A stretch of DNA of 64,000 nt from Saccharina japonica (GCA_008828725.1 MEHQ01002668.1:574882-638881), one strand, 5' to 3'. Counted from the stretch's first letter, positions 1-11,548 are shown. Program-made: numbers and translations. Notes: generated from the letters alone by a model not told the origin.

Positions 1-1791
1 TACAGCAGTGGGGTACCCGATTCAAGAGCTCCTCGGAACAGGCCAGAAGTGTTACCGCTCTTAGCTATTATCTGTTATCCCGGGACGACACCGAAGCTCT
101 CTCTTGAATCGGGATATGTTTCTGCTTCAACAGCGCAAAAGCAAGTTTCCGTGCCAACCCGAATTTACGACTTTACCGCTGTCTGAACTTGCTCTGAAGC
201 CTGTTTTCTCTCATTGTGGACGCTCTTAAATTGGGCACCCCCTGCTGTTTGTACAGGAAAACACGAAAACACCCCGTAACGCACCTGACAGTAGTAGTAC
301 ACTACAGCTCATTATGAATATGTGCGAGTACCCTTTACGTATACTCGTATAGTGCTCGTATCATACACACAACAACTGTTTGCCGTTCACCTGGTGCGTG
401 CTCTGCTTTGCGATTATTGTCGAAGACCTCCTGTGCCACCACACCACGGCTGCGCCTTTTCCTCAGATAACAGCGCGATTGTCTCCTCCTGACCTCTGTT
501 CCTCTGCCGATCTTCGACATGTGGAACATGTTCTTGTTGCAATTGCCTCTTCTGTTCTCTCCAAGCACTGGAAAGGTCCGGAAAAGACAGCGAAAGGAAG
601 ATGCTGACTTTTGGAACGGTCACCAGGCAGACCGAAAAGCCTTGCATTCATCGGGAACTACGCACTTCTCTACATCATCGGCTGTCTGCCCTCGACCCAC
701 AACTATCACGGGGCTCACCTTTAGCTTGGAGCAAGTGCGACATTCTCGAAAACTTAATCTCCACTCTCATGTACGGTACGAGCCGGAGCACGGAGCACTG
801 ATTTTCATCCCCGGAATACCGTCCTAAAAACGCCTCCTGGATATATGTAGTTCCAGATGGCGCCCAGCAGGTACATGGTAGATGAGAAAAAAACTCTGAA
901 CGACATCGCTATCGTTTTGCTGTAGTCCACTTGCGCATCGACTCCGGGCCGAACACGGCGGGGCTCAGCTTGAACGCAAGCGGCCTTGGCGCCGTGATTT
1001 GGAAGTACAGCCAGCTTGGATCAGGTATGGTGGGCATGAGGGTAAATCATAATATTTAGATTTTCTGCGTACTCGTAGAGTCTAGTCGCACAACCTTTCT
1101 TTGCAACAAAGACCACTTGGCGGGGGTGCTCAAGGATCTGGTTTGCTTGTTGCCTCGCGCGAAGGCGACCGCCTCTAAGTTCTTGCTCGGAGACTGCTTG
1201 GTGAAGAGACCAGGCTTGCAGTCTTTAGTTGGCACGCTCTGCGGGTAGCGCGGATCTTGTTTTTGTTTGCTTACCATCCAACAGCGCAAAAGCGAGCGCA
1301 GAAAAAACGCTGCACACGCCCGTGCCGTTGGTTGGTGTGTCGCCGTTTCCGATTCGCTTCGCGTATCACGTACGAGCTCAATGCTGTGCCCATGGATCCA
1401 CCCAGTCACTTTTGCGCCCTGCTTTCCCCCGTTGCCCGTTACGTTTCCCCGTGTGCTCCGGTCCCACCTCCAGCTACGTCTGCTTGCAGAAGGACGCCAA
1501 ACATCGGCTTGAGCCTCTGACGCAGTCGGGCATTCCTTCGTTGATCTGCGAATCTCGAGCAACCACCAGGTATGATGGTACGAGAGGTTGACTTCCTACC
1601 TTTGTCTGCCAAAGGCCGGCCGCTGGGTACACTTGTTCGTGTGTTTGCCACAGACCGCCCCCTCCTGTATCCTGTTAGGGTACTGTACAGTATGGCAGCC
1701 GACCACCGAGCACTTGGGTGCAGGTGGATCCTGACTCTAAGCCCGGCGTGTGCCTATCCTCGACCTCACAGTTTTTTTTTCTTCACCCGTA
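1..1791. other. No gene recognised
   Basis: Several overlapping open frames of 60-170 codons exist on both strands but none has a recognisable domain, a repeated pattern or a convincing set of splice sites. The 15-mer CAACAGCGCAAAAGC occurs twice, at 128 and 1279. The stretch could contain untranslated exons or be plain intergenic DNA. Confidence 0.4.
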
Positions 1792-2146
1792 TTTTTTTTT
1801 TTTTTTTTTTCCGTCCCATTTATTATCTTCGCACTTCTGTCTTTCTCCCTCCCTAGTCGTAACTCAGATCCGGGGTCACAAAGTAGGCTCCTCTCCCTCC
1901 CCCCCCACTACGGTTCTTGCCTTGATTTTTATCGCGCAGAGGGTTCAGCCTTCCCAACGCTCGTCGATTTTCATCGAATTTCTCCAACTCACGCTCTCGC
2001 GCTTTCCGCTATTAATAGTCAATTTTATTTTATTTTTATTTTTTTTGCGAGAAAAAGTCCCTATGAGCATGCACTCGGGGGGGCTCGAACTCGCGACCTT
2101 GACGCTATCAAGCTTCGTGGTTACCTGCTAGCCCACCGGGGCGACC
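1792..2146 (-). mobile_element. tRNA-derived SINE, subfamily A, full-length copy
   Basis: Read on the minus strand the element starts with GGTCGCCCCGGTGGGCTAGC, followed by an A-box-like CTAGCAGG and a B-box-like GTTCGAGCCC at normal tRNA-gene spacing. These are RNA polymerase III internal promoter boxes. A body of about 270 bp follows and the element ends in a long A run (the T run at 1792-1810 on this strand). The same organisation recurs at 35153, 47172 and 56225. SINEs are non-coding and depend on a partner LINE reverse transcriptase. This copy carries a local AT-rich expansion near 2010-2050. Confidence 0.8.
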
Positions 2147-2401
2147 GTGGTGACATGGCAAAATGCAAAATGCACCCAACAGATATATGGGACCAGTTTG
2201 TCCGTTATACATTTGTTTGGCGGTCTATAACCAAATGTTGAGTTTTTCCAGGTACAAATGCGGTGTAGACTCGATAACCAGGTTCGAGTGTTCCTTCAGT
2301 AGGCACCAGTACACGCCTTTATGCATATGCATATGGTAGACATGCGTCGGTTTTGGCAGAGGTGCCTGTTGTAGGCATGCACATTGAAGCAATGAACACA
2401 C

Positions 2402-2513
2402 TCAAATTTACTCGTGATACTGCTGTATGATGCGTGTTCAGCCGTCCAACACCGCTTCAAATTTACTTGTCGTGATGCTGCTGTTTGATACGTGTTCAGC
2501 CGTCCAACACCGC
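2402..2513. repeat. Tandem duplication, ~56-bp unit x2
   Basis: Two adjacent units each run from TCAAATTTACT to the shared end GTTCAGCCGTCCAACACCGC, with a few substitutions and a short insertion between them. Confidence 0.8.
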
Positions 2514-2928
2514 ATGCACGCGTTTCGTTGGCAAAGACAAACCTGAGGTTGATAGCGAAGGGAACGGGAAAGAGAGTAGCTATTGTATATAAATCTCGCT
2601 ACAAGCGTACGTATCTCAGTAGCAATCCTCCTGTAAACCAAAAGCTGTTCACCGCTACAAAAGCAACAGCAAAGAACAGCACTAGAAAAATGCACGGGAA
2701 ATCAATGCGTTCACGAAGTTACTATTTCGACTGGCGTATTGACATTAACGGCTTGTTCCGTTGCAGCCGTGTGCCAGGCATATGTGTACGGTGTTTTGTA
2801 CTACAAATAGCATACTGCAATATACTACCGGCGCTTGGGAGCCCTCACCCCTCATGCCGCCGCACACACCCTTGTTTTGAACCTGCTAGGTGTTGAGAGC
2901 GCGGTGCAGGCTGTACGTCTCGTCTAGT

Positions 2929-5163
2929 ATGGATAACGAGCCAGAAACGAGGAGGAAGGGGGAAGGGCTCCCGGGCGCCGCACGTGGTGCCATTTCTGCT
3001 TCGGTAAAAGACACCACCGTGCGGAAAAAGGGACGTGGGTTTGCGGATGCCGCACAGAGTCAGGTGGGAAAAACGGGTGCTGCTTCTGCTTCGACGGAAG
3101 ACCCCTCGACGGGGAGGAAGGGGGGGGAAGTTTCCGACGCCATGAAAAGCCAGGGTGGGCAACGCGGGGGTGCTTCTGCTTCCAAGTCAAGAGGCATGCT
3201 TCTGCCGGGGGAGAAAGGACGCGGGTCTTCGCGCGCCACGCTTGTCCCGGTCGGGCAAACGGGTGCGGCTTCGGCGGAAGACCCCTCGACGAGGAGGAAG
3301 GGGAGGGAAGTTCCCGACGCCATGAAAAGCCAGGTTGGGCAACGTGGGGCTACTTCTGATTCCAAGGCAAGAGGCATGCGTCTGCCGGGGGGGAAAGGAC
3401 GCGGGTCTTCGCCCGCCATGCTCGTCCCGGTTGGGCAAACGGGTGCGGCTTCGGCGGAAGACCCCTCGACGAGGAGGAAGGAGAGGGGGGTTCAGGATCC
3501 CATGAAAAGCCAGGTTGGGCAACGCGGGGGTGCTTCTGCCTCCAAGGAAAGAGGCCTTCGTCTGCCTGGGGGGAAAGGACGCGGGTCTTCGCCCGCCACG
3601 CTTGTCCCGGTTGGGAAGAGTGGTGCCTCGGTGGAAGACGGCACGACGAGAAGCAAGGGGAGGGAAGTTCCCGACGCCATGAAAAACCAGGTTAGGCAAC
3701 GTGGGGCGGCTTCTAATTCCAAGGAAGGAAACTTGGTTGAGGCGGGACTGAAAGGGCGTGTCTCTTCGGACGCCACTTTTGGCTGGACTGGGCAAAGTGG
3801 TGCCCCGGTTCGGCAGCGTGGTGGCCCGGTTGGGCGTAGTGGTGCTGATTCTGCCTCGGTAGAAGACAGGACCACAAAGAAGAAAGGAGGCGGCCCTTCG
3901 AACGCTGCGCTTGGCTCGGCTGGGCAGAGTGGTGTTGCTCCTGCGTCGGTGGCAAGAGACACTGTGCGGAGGACCAAAGGACACGGCCGGGTCGCTGGAC
4001 CGACCCCTAGCGGCCATAGGGGCAGCGGCCTCGGCGACGGCAGCGGCTGTCGTAAACCCGACTCTCCCAAAAGGTACGAAACAGTATTTTTGTGGTGGTA
4101 CCACTTGTAGCTTAAAAAAGCTCGAACCAGCACATGGCATGATCGATATTTCTTCGCACTTCAACCACAAAATTAAAATTGACCATGCCCCTTCGACTGT
4201 AAGGGGTAAGGAATCTTGACTGCACCCGCCGTCTGTTCCCATTGGTGCCATTGACCAACTCGGGGTCCCATGTGCACTTGCCGCTAAGAACTGGGGGGAA
4301 ATTATAGCACCCCGCTTGGTTTGAACGATCTGACATACACGTACTTGAAGTATCTGCAGTTTCGGCATTTGGAACCTTGGTCTTAACAGCGCAACGCAGG
4401 CACTGCTCTAGTCAGATTTCTGCTTTCATGTTCGCCCTACTACCGACAACGCGTGTTAGGCCACCAAGGTACGCATATCGTCGTGCCCACTTTCACCCTA
4501 GCTCGCTTTTCGTTGTGCTTGCGTCGCTGCCGTACGCCGCTCTTTCATTCGCAGTAACATCATTGGTTCCCTCATCAGCATTGCTACGGGAAGGCGTCCT
4601 ACCGGCAAAGGCGGCAGCGCTTCGGCCATGTGAGTTGAAGTTGTTTTTGCACGCCTTTATCCAGACATGATGGCACGAATTGATCTCGAATTTCGATAGG
4701 TTGCATTGCGCGTCGACAACTTTACCCCTCGCTCGCTGTAAGACTCAGAACGAAACAGTACCGAAATACAGGGGGATGGCTGCGCGCGGGGGGGGGGGGA
4801 GTTGTACTCATGTCGTGCACGGCCGTAGTCGTATGTGTGTGGACAAAGTAACCCCCCGCCTGCAAGGCGGAAGCATTGCGTTGTTACTTGTAGTCAATGT
4901 CCCCTCATAGCATACGCCTGGCAGACGTTTTTGCCTGTCTCGATGAGGAATTGTTCACCCTTTCGGTCAGGAGACACCCGAGCGAGCCACATAACTACGA
5001 TAGCCAAGAAGCAAAACAAAACATCATACAAGCACAAGTCAAGCGGGGGGGGGGCGGTGCTATGCGGTGGTTTGGGTGGGGGGGGCGGGGTCAAAAAGGG
5101 CTGTGTGGGTGGGGGGATTTTTGTTCCGAGCTTTGGACGCGTGCTGCGATAGAGGTAGGGTAG
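2929..5163 (+). CDS. Gene A: hydrophilic ~60-residue repeat protein (three-exon model)
   Basis: Exon 1 runs from an ATG at 2929 (MDNEPETRRKG) to 4073, where AAAAG is followed by GTACGA. Exon 2 is 4555-4629 (acceptor CATTCGCAG, donor GTGAGT) and exon 3 starts at 4911 after CCCCTCATAG. Both junctions keep the frame, which supports splicing but is not proof. Exon 1 is rich in Gly, Ser, Arg, Lys and Ala. It carries about three clear and three decayed copies of a ~60-residue unit marked by EDPSTRRKG, then DAMKSQVGQRG, LPGGKGRGSS and VPVGQTG. Exon 2 adds a short hydrophobic patch (NIIGSLISIAT). Exon 3 encodes IRLADVFACLDEEL and may end before 5163, because the frame runs on through a G-rich tract into a mobile element. 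No known domain is recognised and the function is unknown. The opposite strand is also open because the repeat lacks stops there. Confidence 0.4.
3096..3660. repeat. In-frame ~178-bp tandem repeat inside gene A
   Basis: The clearest units begin with a GAAGACCCCTCGACG-type sequence near 3100, 3278 and 3458, with a diverged one near 3631. Spacing is 174-180 bp, a multiple of three, so the repeat keeps the reading frame. Flanking copies near 3010 and 3860 are strongly diverged. Confidence 0.8.
4788..4835 (-). repeat. C-run dispersed element fragment (in intron 2 of gene A)
   Basis: A run of 12 G is followed by ACTCATGTCGTGCACGGCCG and TAGTCGTATG. On the minus strand this is the conserved CATACGAC..CATGAGTA core followed by a C run, as at 25026, 43667, 57450 and 57700. 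It lies within the predicted intron 4630-4910, as expected of an insertion. Confidence 0.6.
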
Positions 5164-5443
5164 CACTGTTTGGCTCAAACTTATTTTTTTTCTAAATGAC
5201 GAGGCTCCTCCACCCAAACTCGTCGTACTGTGAGTCTTTCTTGTGTTGATGTTGATGTTGATATCCAGTTTTCATTGTGTGCTTAGGCTATATGGGATTG
5301 GTCATCGAGTATACACGAGCACTTTTATTTTCGTCCGAAATCAGCTTTTGACTACTGCAGGTATAGAGATCCTCGTGTGACCACCTTTTAGAAAAAAAAA
5401 AAACTATTAATATGGGTCACCTCTACCGTGCGAGGCATGCGTC
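5136..5443 (+). mobile_element. TIR element, GACGC family, copy 1
   Basis: The copy starts GACGCGTGCTGCGATAGAGG and ends in CGAGGCATGCGTC, so its tips are imperfect inverted repeats. Internal landmarks shared with the copy at 5754 are GGCT(C/G)AAAC, ATATGGGATTGGTCATCG, the string GCACTTTTATTT and CTACTGCAGGTATAGAG. No coding capacity is visible. It is probably a MITE-type non-autonomous DNA transposon. Confidence 0.65.
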
Positions 5444-5753
5444 TTTGTCTGGCGCATGTGGTGATGTGGTGATAGAGAATATAATGATCTTCAGGTACTA
5501 CAAACGCTGGTGCGCGATGCTGTCGACGTTGGTTGATTCTATTTTGTATGGCGTGCCAACTATCTAAGTTATTTAGTTAGTTACGAATAGCATCGCAAAT
5601 AAAATAGTAAATGACGGCCCACTACTGTAGTCCACTGCATCAGTGTCTTTCACAAGAAGAGCAGGGTGGTGGTGTGGTGCATATCTATTTATTATATTTT
5701 ATGATGTGTCCACTTTAAGGTATTCCCCTTTGGTTGTTATTGGTTTCGATTTC
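5444..5753. other. Spacer between two TIR elements
   Basis: AT-rich sequence with no gene or recognised repeat. Confidence 0.5.
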
Positions 5754-6041
5754 GACGCGTGCTACGATAGAGGTATAAGGTATACCCTTTTCTGGCTGAA
5801 ACGTTTTCTGGATGGCCTATGAAAAAGCTCCTTAACCCAAAATTGTCGGAATTTCGTCCTTGAGTTGCAACATGTTTCGCTGTATACTTGGGCCATGGGA
5901 TTGCTCATCGGGTATGTAGCACTTTTATTTGCCTCCAGAACCAGTGTGCAGGCTACTGCAGGTATAGAGCTCCTCGAGTGACCATACCACCCTCAGAATA
6001 AAACATGGCGCACCTGCATGCAGGCTACCGTAGCATGCGTC
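5754..6041 (+). mobile_element. TIR element, GACGC family, copy 2 (best preserved)
   Basis: The 288-bp copy begins GACGCGTGCTACGATAGAGG and ends CTACCGTAGCATGCGTC, giving terminal inverted repeats of about 15-20 bp. It contains TGGCTGAAACG, CTCCTTAACCC, CCATGGGATTGCTCATCGGG and GTATAGAGCTCCTCGAGTGA, found in order in the minus-strand copy at 43084-43585. No open frame of note. Confidence 0.7.
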
Positions 6042-6340
6042 TTTCTACCAATGACGGTATCGTTCATGTGGCCGACTGCTGTCTCACGTGTACCCCGTCA
6101 TAAACATTTTTTTTCGGATGGTACGCTCCTCACCACGACGCCACGAGGTTTGGTATGGTGGCAGGTTTTAGAGGAGCCCTCGCAGTCAGCATACTGTGCC
6201 GATGCGGCGGTACACCCTTCCCACATATAACCTGCCAAGGGTGTACCAACGAGATACCCGAACGGTGTTATTAATAGCTAACAACCCAGTTTGATATTTT
6301 ACTATTAATAGGTAGGTTGTTCTTGGTTTGGGGGGGTATA

Positions 6341-6425
6341 ATTAATTAATTTAGCGAAAGAGGGAAATGTAGTGCAGATAAAAATATTAATTAATTAATT
6401 TAGCGAAAGAGGGAAAAGAATATCC
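6341..6425. repeat. Short AT-rich direct repeat
   Basis: ATTAATTAATTTAGCGAAAG occurs twice about 48 bp apart, each time followed by AGGGAAA. The part TTTAGCGAAAGAGGGA recurs at 55787, so this is part of a dispersed sequence. Confidence 0.7.
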
Positions 6426-6768
6426 AAGATACGACCAGGCAATCGTCAGAGTGTGGTCAGTCACCCGCTGACGCAGCCGTAGCTCTCTCCCATTGCTCTG
6501 ACCCGAGACCATGCTAGACGTGCGGTTGAGTAGCACCCATCAACGGAGTTGTCTACCTCGTGCAATGAAGGCAAGACGCGCATCCCACGACCTGGCCCAT
6601 GCATGGAACACTGTACACGTGTTTTTGTGAATGTTTAATAGTACTCTCGGGCGATGCTCCTTCAACGATAGTTGGAAACCATGACATTATTTACCCGAAC
6701 GTGCGGACAATGTACTGCTGCCACCTTTGGAGGCATTAGTGTTTTAGGAGATCGCCAAAGGGAGGTAT

Positions 6769-6882
6769 CCCCCCCCCCCCCCCCCCCCACCTTTGGCCAA
6801 ACGAAGGGGGAACGGAAGAGAAAAAGACTGAACTCCAGACCCCCCCCCCCCCCCCCCCCGTTTGGACGAAAATAGGGGGGGA
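6769..6882. repeat. Paired 20-C homopolymers around a TTTGGCCAAACG core
   Basis: Two runs of about 20 C (6769-6788 and 6840-6859) bracket CTTTGGCCAAACGAAGGGGG, and a 7-G run follows near 6876. A related TTGGCCAAAGGGGGG lies at 33946. It belongs to the group of dispersed sequences in this window that carry C homopolymers. Confidence 0.6.
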
Positions 6883-7086
6883 TATAGGCCATCTTCCACA
6901 AACAGGTAATTACAGGCGTAGATCCTGTCTTCGTTTTGTTGACTGCCAAACGCCCCCCTTCCGCCTTCGAGCGCCTGCTGACCCCAGATCATCGCTCGTC
7001 ACAACGTCAAACGCTTGGTTCGAGATTGATTTACTCTCGCTGGGCCGTGTTAACCGGACCTTCTTTGCCACGATTGTGTTCCGCAG

Positions 7087-10000
7087 ACAATCGTCTCCAC
7101 ACAAAACCCGGAAGGATGCGCGCAATTTTTTCGGTGGAGTTGAGGTAAACAAGGCAAAGGCGGAAAATTATACCTGGGGAAAGGGGAACCACACCGCTGC
7201 GCTCAAAGCAGCGGCTGCTGCTGCTGCTGCTGCTGCTTCTCGAACTGACAACTCCGCCATCACTGGTGAAGACCGACGGGTAGGCAGCGGTGGGGAAATC
7301 GACGGGAATGTGGCTGCGGCGGCTTCACTGGTATTGACGAAAGGAAAGGCTGCTGTGCCAAATGACGTTGAGGCGGACGTAGCGACCATTGCGGAGGCCA
7401 AGGAAGAGGTGGCTGGTTCGACTCCGCTGGCTGAGGAAGTAATGGCGCACAAGGGGGATCGTGCGGACGAGGACCACAGGGAGGTGGCTGCGGCGGGTTC
7501 GGCAGCTCAGGCCGACATAACCGAACAGGCAGACAGCGGCGGGAAGGCCGTTGCAGTGGCAGCTTCGGTGGTGGGGGCGGAAGGAGAGGCTGCTGTGCCA
7601 GATGACGTAGAACCGGAGGCAGCTACTATTGCGGAGGCCAGGGGAGAGGTGACTGCTTCGACTTCGGTTCGTAAGGAAATCGTGGCGCCAAAGGTAGACA
7701 GCGCAGAGGAGGACAACAGGGGAGTGGCTGCGGCGAGTTCGGCAGCTCGCGCAGTCACGACCGAAGAGGAAGACAGCGGCGGGGAGCCCATTGCATTGGC
7801 GGCTTCGGTGGTGGTGTCGGAAGCAAAGGTTGCTGTACCAGCCGATGTAGAGGTGGGGGTAGCGACCATTGCGGAGCACAGGGGAGAGGTAGCTTCTTCG
7901 ACTCCGCTGGCTGAGGAAGTCATGGCGCACAAGGGAGACCGTACAGAGGAGGACCACAGAGAGGTGGCTGCGGCGGGTTCGGCGGCTCAGGCCGACATGA
8001 CCGAACAGGTAGGCAGGTGCGGGGAGGGCGGTGGAGAGGCCGTTGCAGTGGCGGAAGAGAAGGCTGCTGCACGAGCCGACGTGAGGGCGGACGTACCGAC
8101 CATTGCGGAGCACAGGGAAGAGGTGGCTGATTCGACTCCGCTGGCTAAGGAAGTCATGGGGCACGAGGGAGACAATGCAGAGGACGACCACAGGGAAGTG
8201 GCTGCGGCGCGTTCAGCGGCTCAGGCCGACATAATCGAACAGGCAGACAGCGACGGGAAGGCCGTTGCAGTGGCAGCTTCGGTGGTGGGGGCGGAAGGAG
8301 AGGCTGCTGTGCCAGATGACGTAGAATTGGAGGCAGCTACAATTTCGGAGGCCAGGGGAGAGGTGACTGCTTCGGCTTCGGCTGGTAAGGAAATCGTGGC
8401 GCCAAAGGTAGACAGTGCCAGCGAAGACGGCGGGGAGGTGGCTGCGACGAGTTCGACGGCTCAGGCAGTCTCGACCGAAGAGGAAGACGGCGGCGGGGAG
8501 GCCATTGCATTGGCGGCTTCGGTGGTGGGGGCGGGAGCAAAGGCTGCTGTGCCAGCCGACGTGAAGCAAGAGGTAGCGACCATTGCGGAGGCCAAGGCAG
8601 AGGTGGCTGCTTCGACTTCGGTTGGTGATAAATTAGACCGTACAGAGGAAGACCACAGAGAGGTGGCTGCGGCGGGTTCGACGGCTCAGGCCGACATGAC
8701 CGAAGAAGTAGGCCGTTGCGGGGAGGGCGGCGGGGAGGCCGTTGCAGTGGTAGCTCCACAGGTGGTGGCGGAAGAGAAGACTGTTGTGCCAGCCGATGTG
8801 AAGCAGGAGGTAGCGACCATTGCGGAGGCCAGGGGAGAGGTGGCTGATTCGACTTCGGTTGGTGAGGAAGTCATGGCACCCAAGGGAGACAGTGCGAGCG
8901 AGGACGACGGGGAGGTGGATGAGGTGGATTCAGCTTGTCAGGCAGTCACGACCGAAGAGGCAGATAGCTGCGGGGAGGGCGGCGGTGAGGTGGTCACGGT
9001 GGCGGCTTCGGCGGTAGTGCCGGCGATAGTGGCGGAGAAGGTTAATGTGCCTGCCGACTCGAGCGCAGAGGAAACCTGTGGTGGGGGGGGCAGCGAGAAG
9101 TCTGCTGTGGCGGCTTTGGCTGATCTGGAAATGGTGCCCTTAGAGGCAGGCAGCTGTGGGGGGGGCAGCGAGGAGGTGGCTCTGGTAGTTTCGGCGGTAG
9201 TGGAAGCGATGGTCCAACAGGTAGAGAGTGGCGGGGAGAACAGCTGGGGGGCGGATGAAGCGACTTCGGCGGTCGTGGCGGCGGGAACGGCTACTGTGCG
9301 GGCAGACGTAGACCAAGGGGCAGACAGTAGTCGGGAGAGCGGTGGAGAGGCGGACGCGTCGGCTTCGGCGGGTGAGACGGTGATGGCGGCGAGAGAGGTT
9401 GCTGTACCGGCCAAATCTGCACTGGGTGGCCAGGTGGCTGAGGCACGTGTCTTTCAGGAACGTGGAGGACGGACTCGCAGCTGGAAGCGGCTGGTTTTCA
9501 GTTCCGGCATTTTAATCCTGACGATCATCCTCGGTGTGGTCGGGGCCTCGCTGTTTCAGGGGTGAGCACACGAAAATGGCTATGTGTATTACTTGGCTGC
9601 TCCCTTTCAGTAAATGACGTTTTGGTGCGTTTTGATACTGTGTCCGACGTTTTTATGCAGTGCAGACCTTGCTGAGTTTGGTTGCCGGCGTCTTTTTGTG
9701 TTTGATGAAGACCCGTTCCGCCGTCGTGCTTCCATCCTGTTTGAGCTGTAATAGGCATTGTTCTTTCAACGTGCCTGTGCCCCTCCAAACGCCCTGTCCG
9801 AACACCGTGCAGATTCGAGAAGCCTCCTACCTGCGGGCGGAAGACTGTCCTGTTTGAGGATGGGCCGCTCGAACCAGGAGAGTGCATGCAGTCGGACGGG
9901 GGCTCTCGCTGGTTTGGGTGGGCCGTTGGGATGGTTTGGAAGTCGCGGCTTTCTGCCTCGAAGGATGGCGGGGAATATATGGGGCCGGATGGCAGCAAGG

Positions 10001-10820
10001 TAACACCTTACCCACTTAAACGGGAATATATCGCCTACATTGCCCCCACATTCCCCAAGGACTCGAGGTATTTAGTCACCCTAAGATGCAAGAGTAGCGG
10101 TTTCCCGGCACCCTTATCTCTATATCCACGCCTGGGCAGATTCATCGCGCTGTGGGCTATCGGTTGCGTTGGCTAGAAGATGCCGGAGAGTCAGCTGATG
10201 CATCCTCTCTCACCCCGCTGACGATTCGACCATCTATACCTGGTATTTCCGTTCAGGTGCCGCTACGCAATGTCGTCTGGGAGACGGATGTTACCGGGGG
10301 CGCGCTGTGTTCGGCTGAGCGCTTGGTTCGGAAGGCCACGGGCCTCGGCAACGCCAGGTACGGCGTGAGCCCCCGCGCCGCCAACCCTCTGCCCAGGGCC
10401 GGCCTCTTTTGCCATGTGAAAGAGCCCCCCTCCTCCCCTAGCGTGCTGAGCGTGCCCCGCCGTGGCACTGCACGGTTCTCCGAGGGCGGCGATCTGGAAG
10501 TGCTAAACTCCAGGGGCAAGGTGCTGTGGTCGGCACGAGAGGGAATGGATCTCCACCGCGCGGGCGAGAAGGGTACGGACAAACGCTCGTCCGACGCTGC
10601 GAAGGCGAAGGACACCAGGCGCAGGAAGAGGGAGGAACGCTTGAAGGCTGAAGCAGGCGAGAGGGAGGCCACAGGCGAAGGCGGCTGGGGGGCGAGAGTA
10701 AGGAAGATGTGGGGGAAGGATGGTGGCGGCGATGGGCACGCCGTGACCAAGCCCTCTGGTGGACAGGGGCGCGGTATTGCGCGTGTGTTCCGTTGGGGGC
10801 GGGGGCCGCGCCGTGGATAG
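7087..10820 (+). CDS. Gene B: repeat-rich single-pass membrane protein with bulb-lectin-like C-terminus
   Basis: The long frame is open from 7076 but has no usable ATG near its start, so an upstream exon is missing. A likely acceptor is TTCCGCAG at 7086. The model is 7087-9561, 9661-9747, 9813-9999 and 10257-10820, and all three junctions keep the frame. Product order: a poly-Ala stretch; seven ~80-residue acidic repeats (VPxDV then ATIAEA); more degenerate Ala/Glu/Gly sequence; a basic RTRSWKR; one hydrophobic helix (SSGILILTIILGVVGASLF); then the spliced C-terminal region. That region has three W-centred motifs, MVWKS, VVWETD and GDLEVLNSRGKVLWSA. The last closely resembles the repeat of bulb-type mannose-binding lectins. 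The tail is basic. Arg/Lys before the helix suggests repeats in the cytosol and the lectin-like part outside (type II), which is inference. Without intron 1 splicing the protein would stop one residue after LFQ. Confidence 0.5.
7351..9040. repeat. In-frame ~240-bp tandem repeat inside gene B
   Basis: Seven units of about 237-260 bp start at the codons for VPNDV, VPDDV, VPADV or ARADV. Units alternate between a STPLAEEVMAHKGD type and a T(A)STSVRKEIVAPK type, so the array probably grew by duplicating pairs (~480 bp). After 9040 the pattern decays. Confidence 0.75.
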
Positions 10821-11548
10821 TTGTTAGTTTATTCGTCCAGACTTGCGGCGCACCATTACGCAGGGTGTGATGTGTGTTGTGGCTGTCTCGATGATTTCGT
10901 CTTGCTTTTGTTTAAAGTGGTTGTGTTGATTGTGGAGTTTCCGTCGCCTCGCTGGCCACCCCTGGTGAGATGGCGCTTTGACTTCATCATGGCTCCCTCC
11001 ACTTGTGTCTGCTAATTCAGCATCGTCTAGTTGCATTGCGTTGCACAACGTATTGCATTGCATTTCTTTCGTAGTTTTATATGTCAACACGAAGTGTGTT
11101 CGTGTCTTTGAGTTCCGCCTCGGGATCTCTGGTGTCTGCAGTACGTTAACCGTTGTCGTGCCGGCGTGATTCAAGGGGTGAGCGGAGGGTCCGCAGCGTG
11201 TCTTTTTCTGTGTTAGCCCTTGCTGTAGTTTCTGTGTTAGCTCTAGATGTTTTTTTCTGTGTCAGCTCTATCTAGATGTGTTTTCTGTGTTTGCTTTAGA
11301 TAGGAATGGGTGCACTTGGTAAATCCACCTCGGGATCGGTGGTGCCTGCGACAACATTAACCGTGCAGAACCGTCGTGTTGGCGGGGTGGGCGGAGGGTG
11401 ATCAGCACGGACGCTGTGTCTGCTGGATGTCGAATGGGTGGGAAGAACGGCTCAAAGCGAACTTTAACACACACGAGGATTCTTACGAGTAGAGCTCGGG
11501 GAGTTTTTGTTTTCGTGACTTGTGTTCCAGCGAAGTGCACTGCTGGAT
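10821..11548. other. Downstream flank of gene B, with small duplications
   Basis: No gene. CCTCGGGATC..GGTG.CTGC followed by GTTAACCGT and GGCGGAGGGT occurs at about 11117-11190 and again at 11318-11400. TTTCTGTGTTAGCTCTAGATG-like phrases repeat between 11205 and 11300. It may serve as a 3' untranslated region. Confidence 0.4.

Noticed and set aside
3187..4368. Long minus-strand open frame (393 codons) over gene A
   Set aside because: It is the complement of an in-frame repeat that lacks stops on both strands. The plus frame has an ATG in good context and phase-consistent splice sites.
7325..8191. Minus-strand frames over gene B (for example 288 codons)
   Set aside because: Shadow of the GC-rich plus-strand repeat, rich in Arg/His/Cys/Leu as expected for a complement frame.
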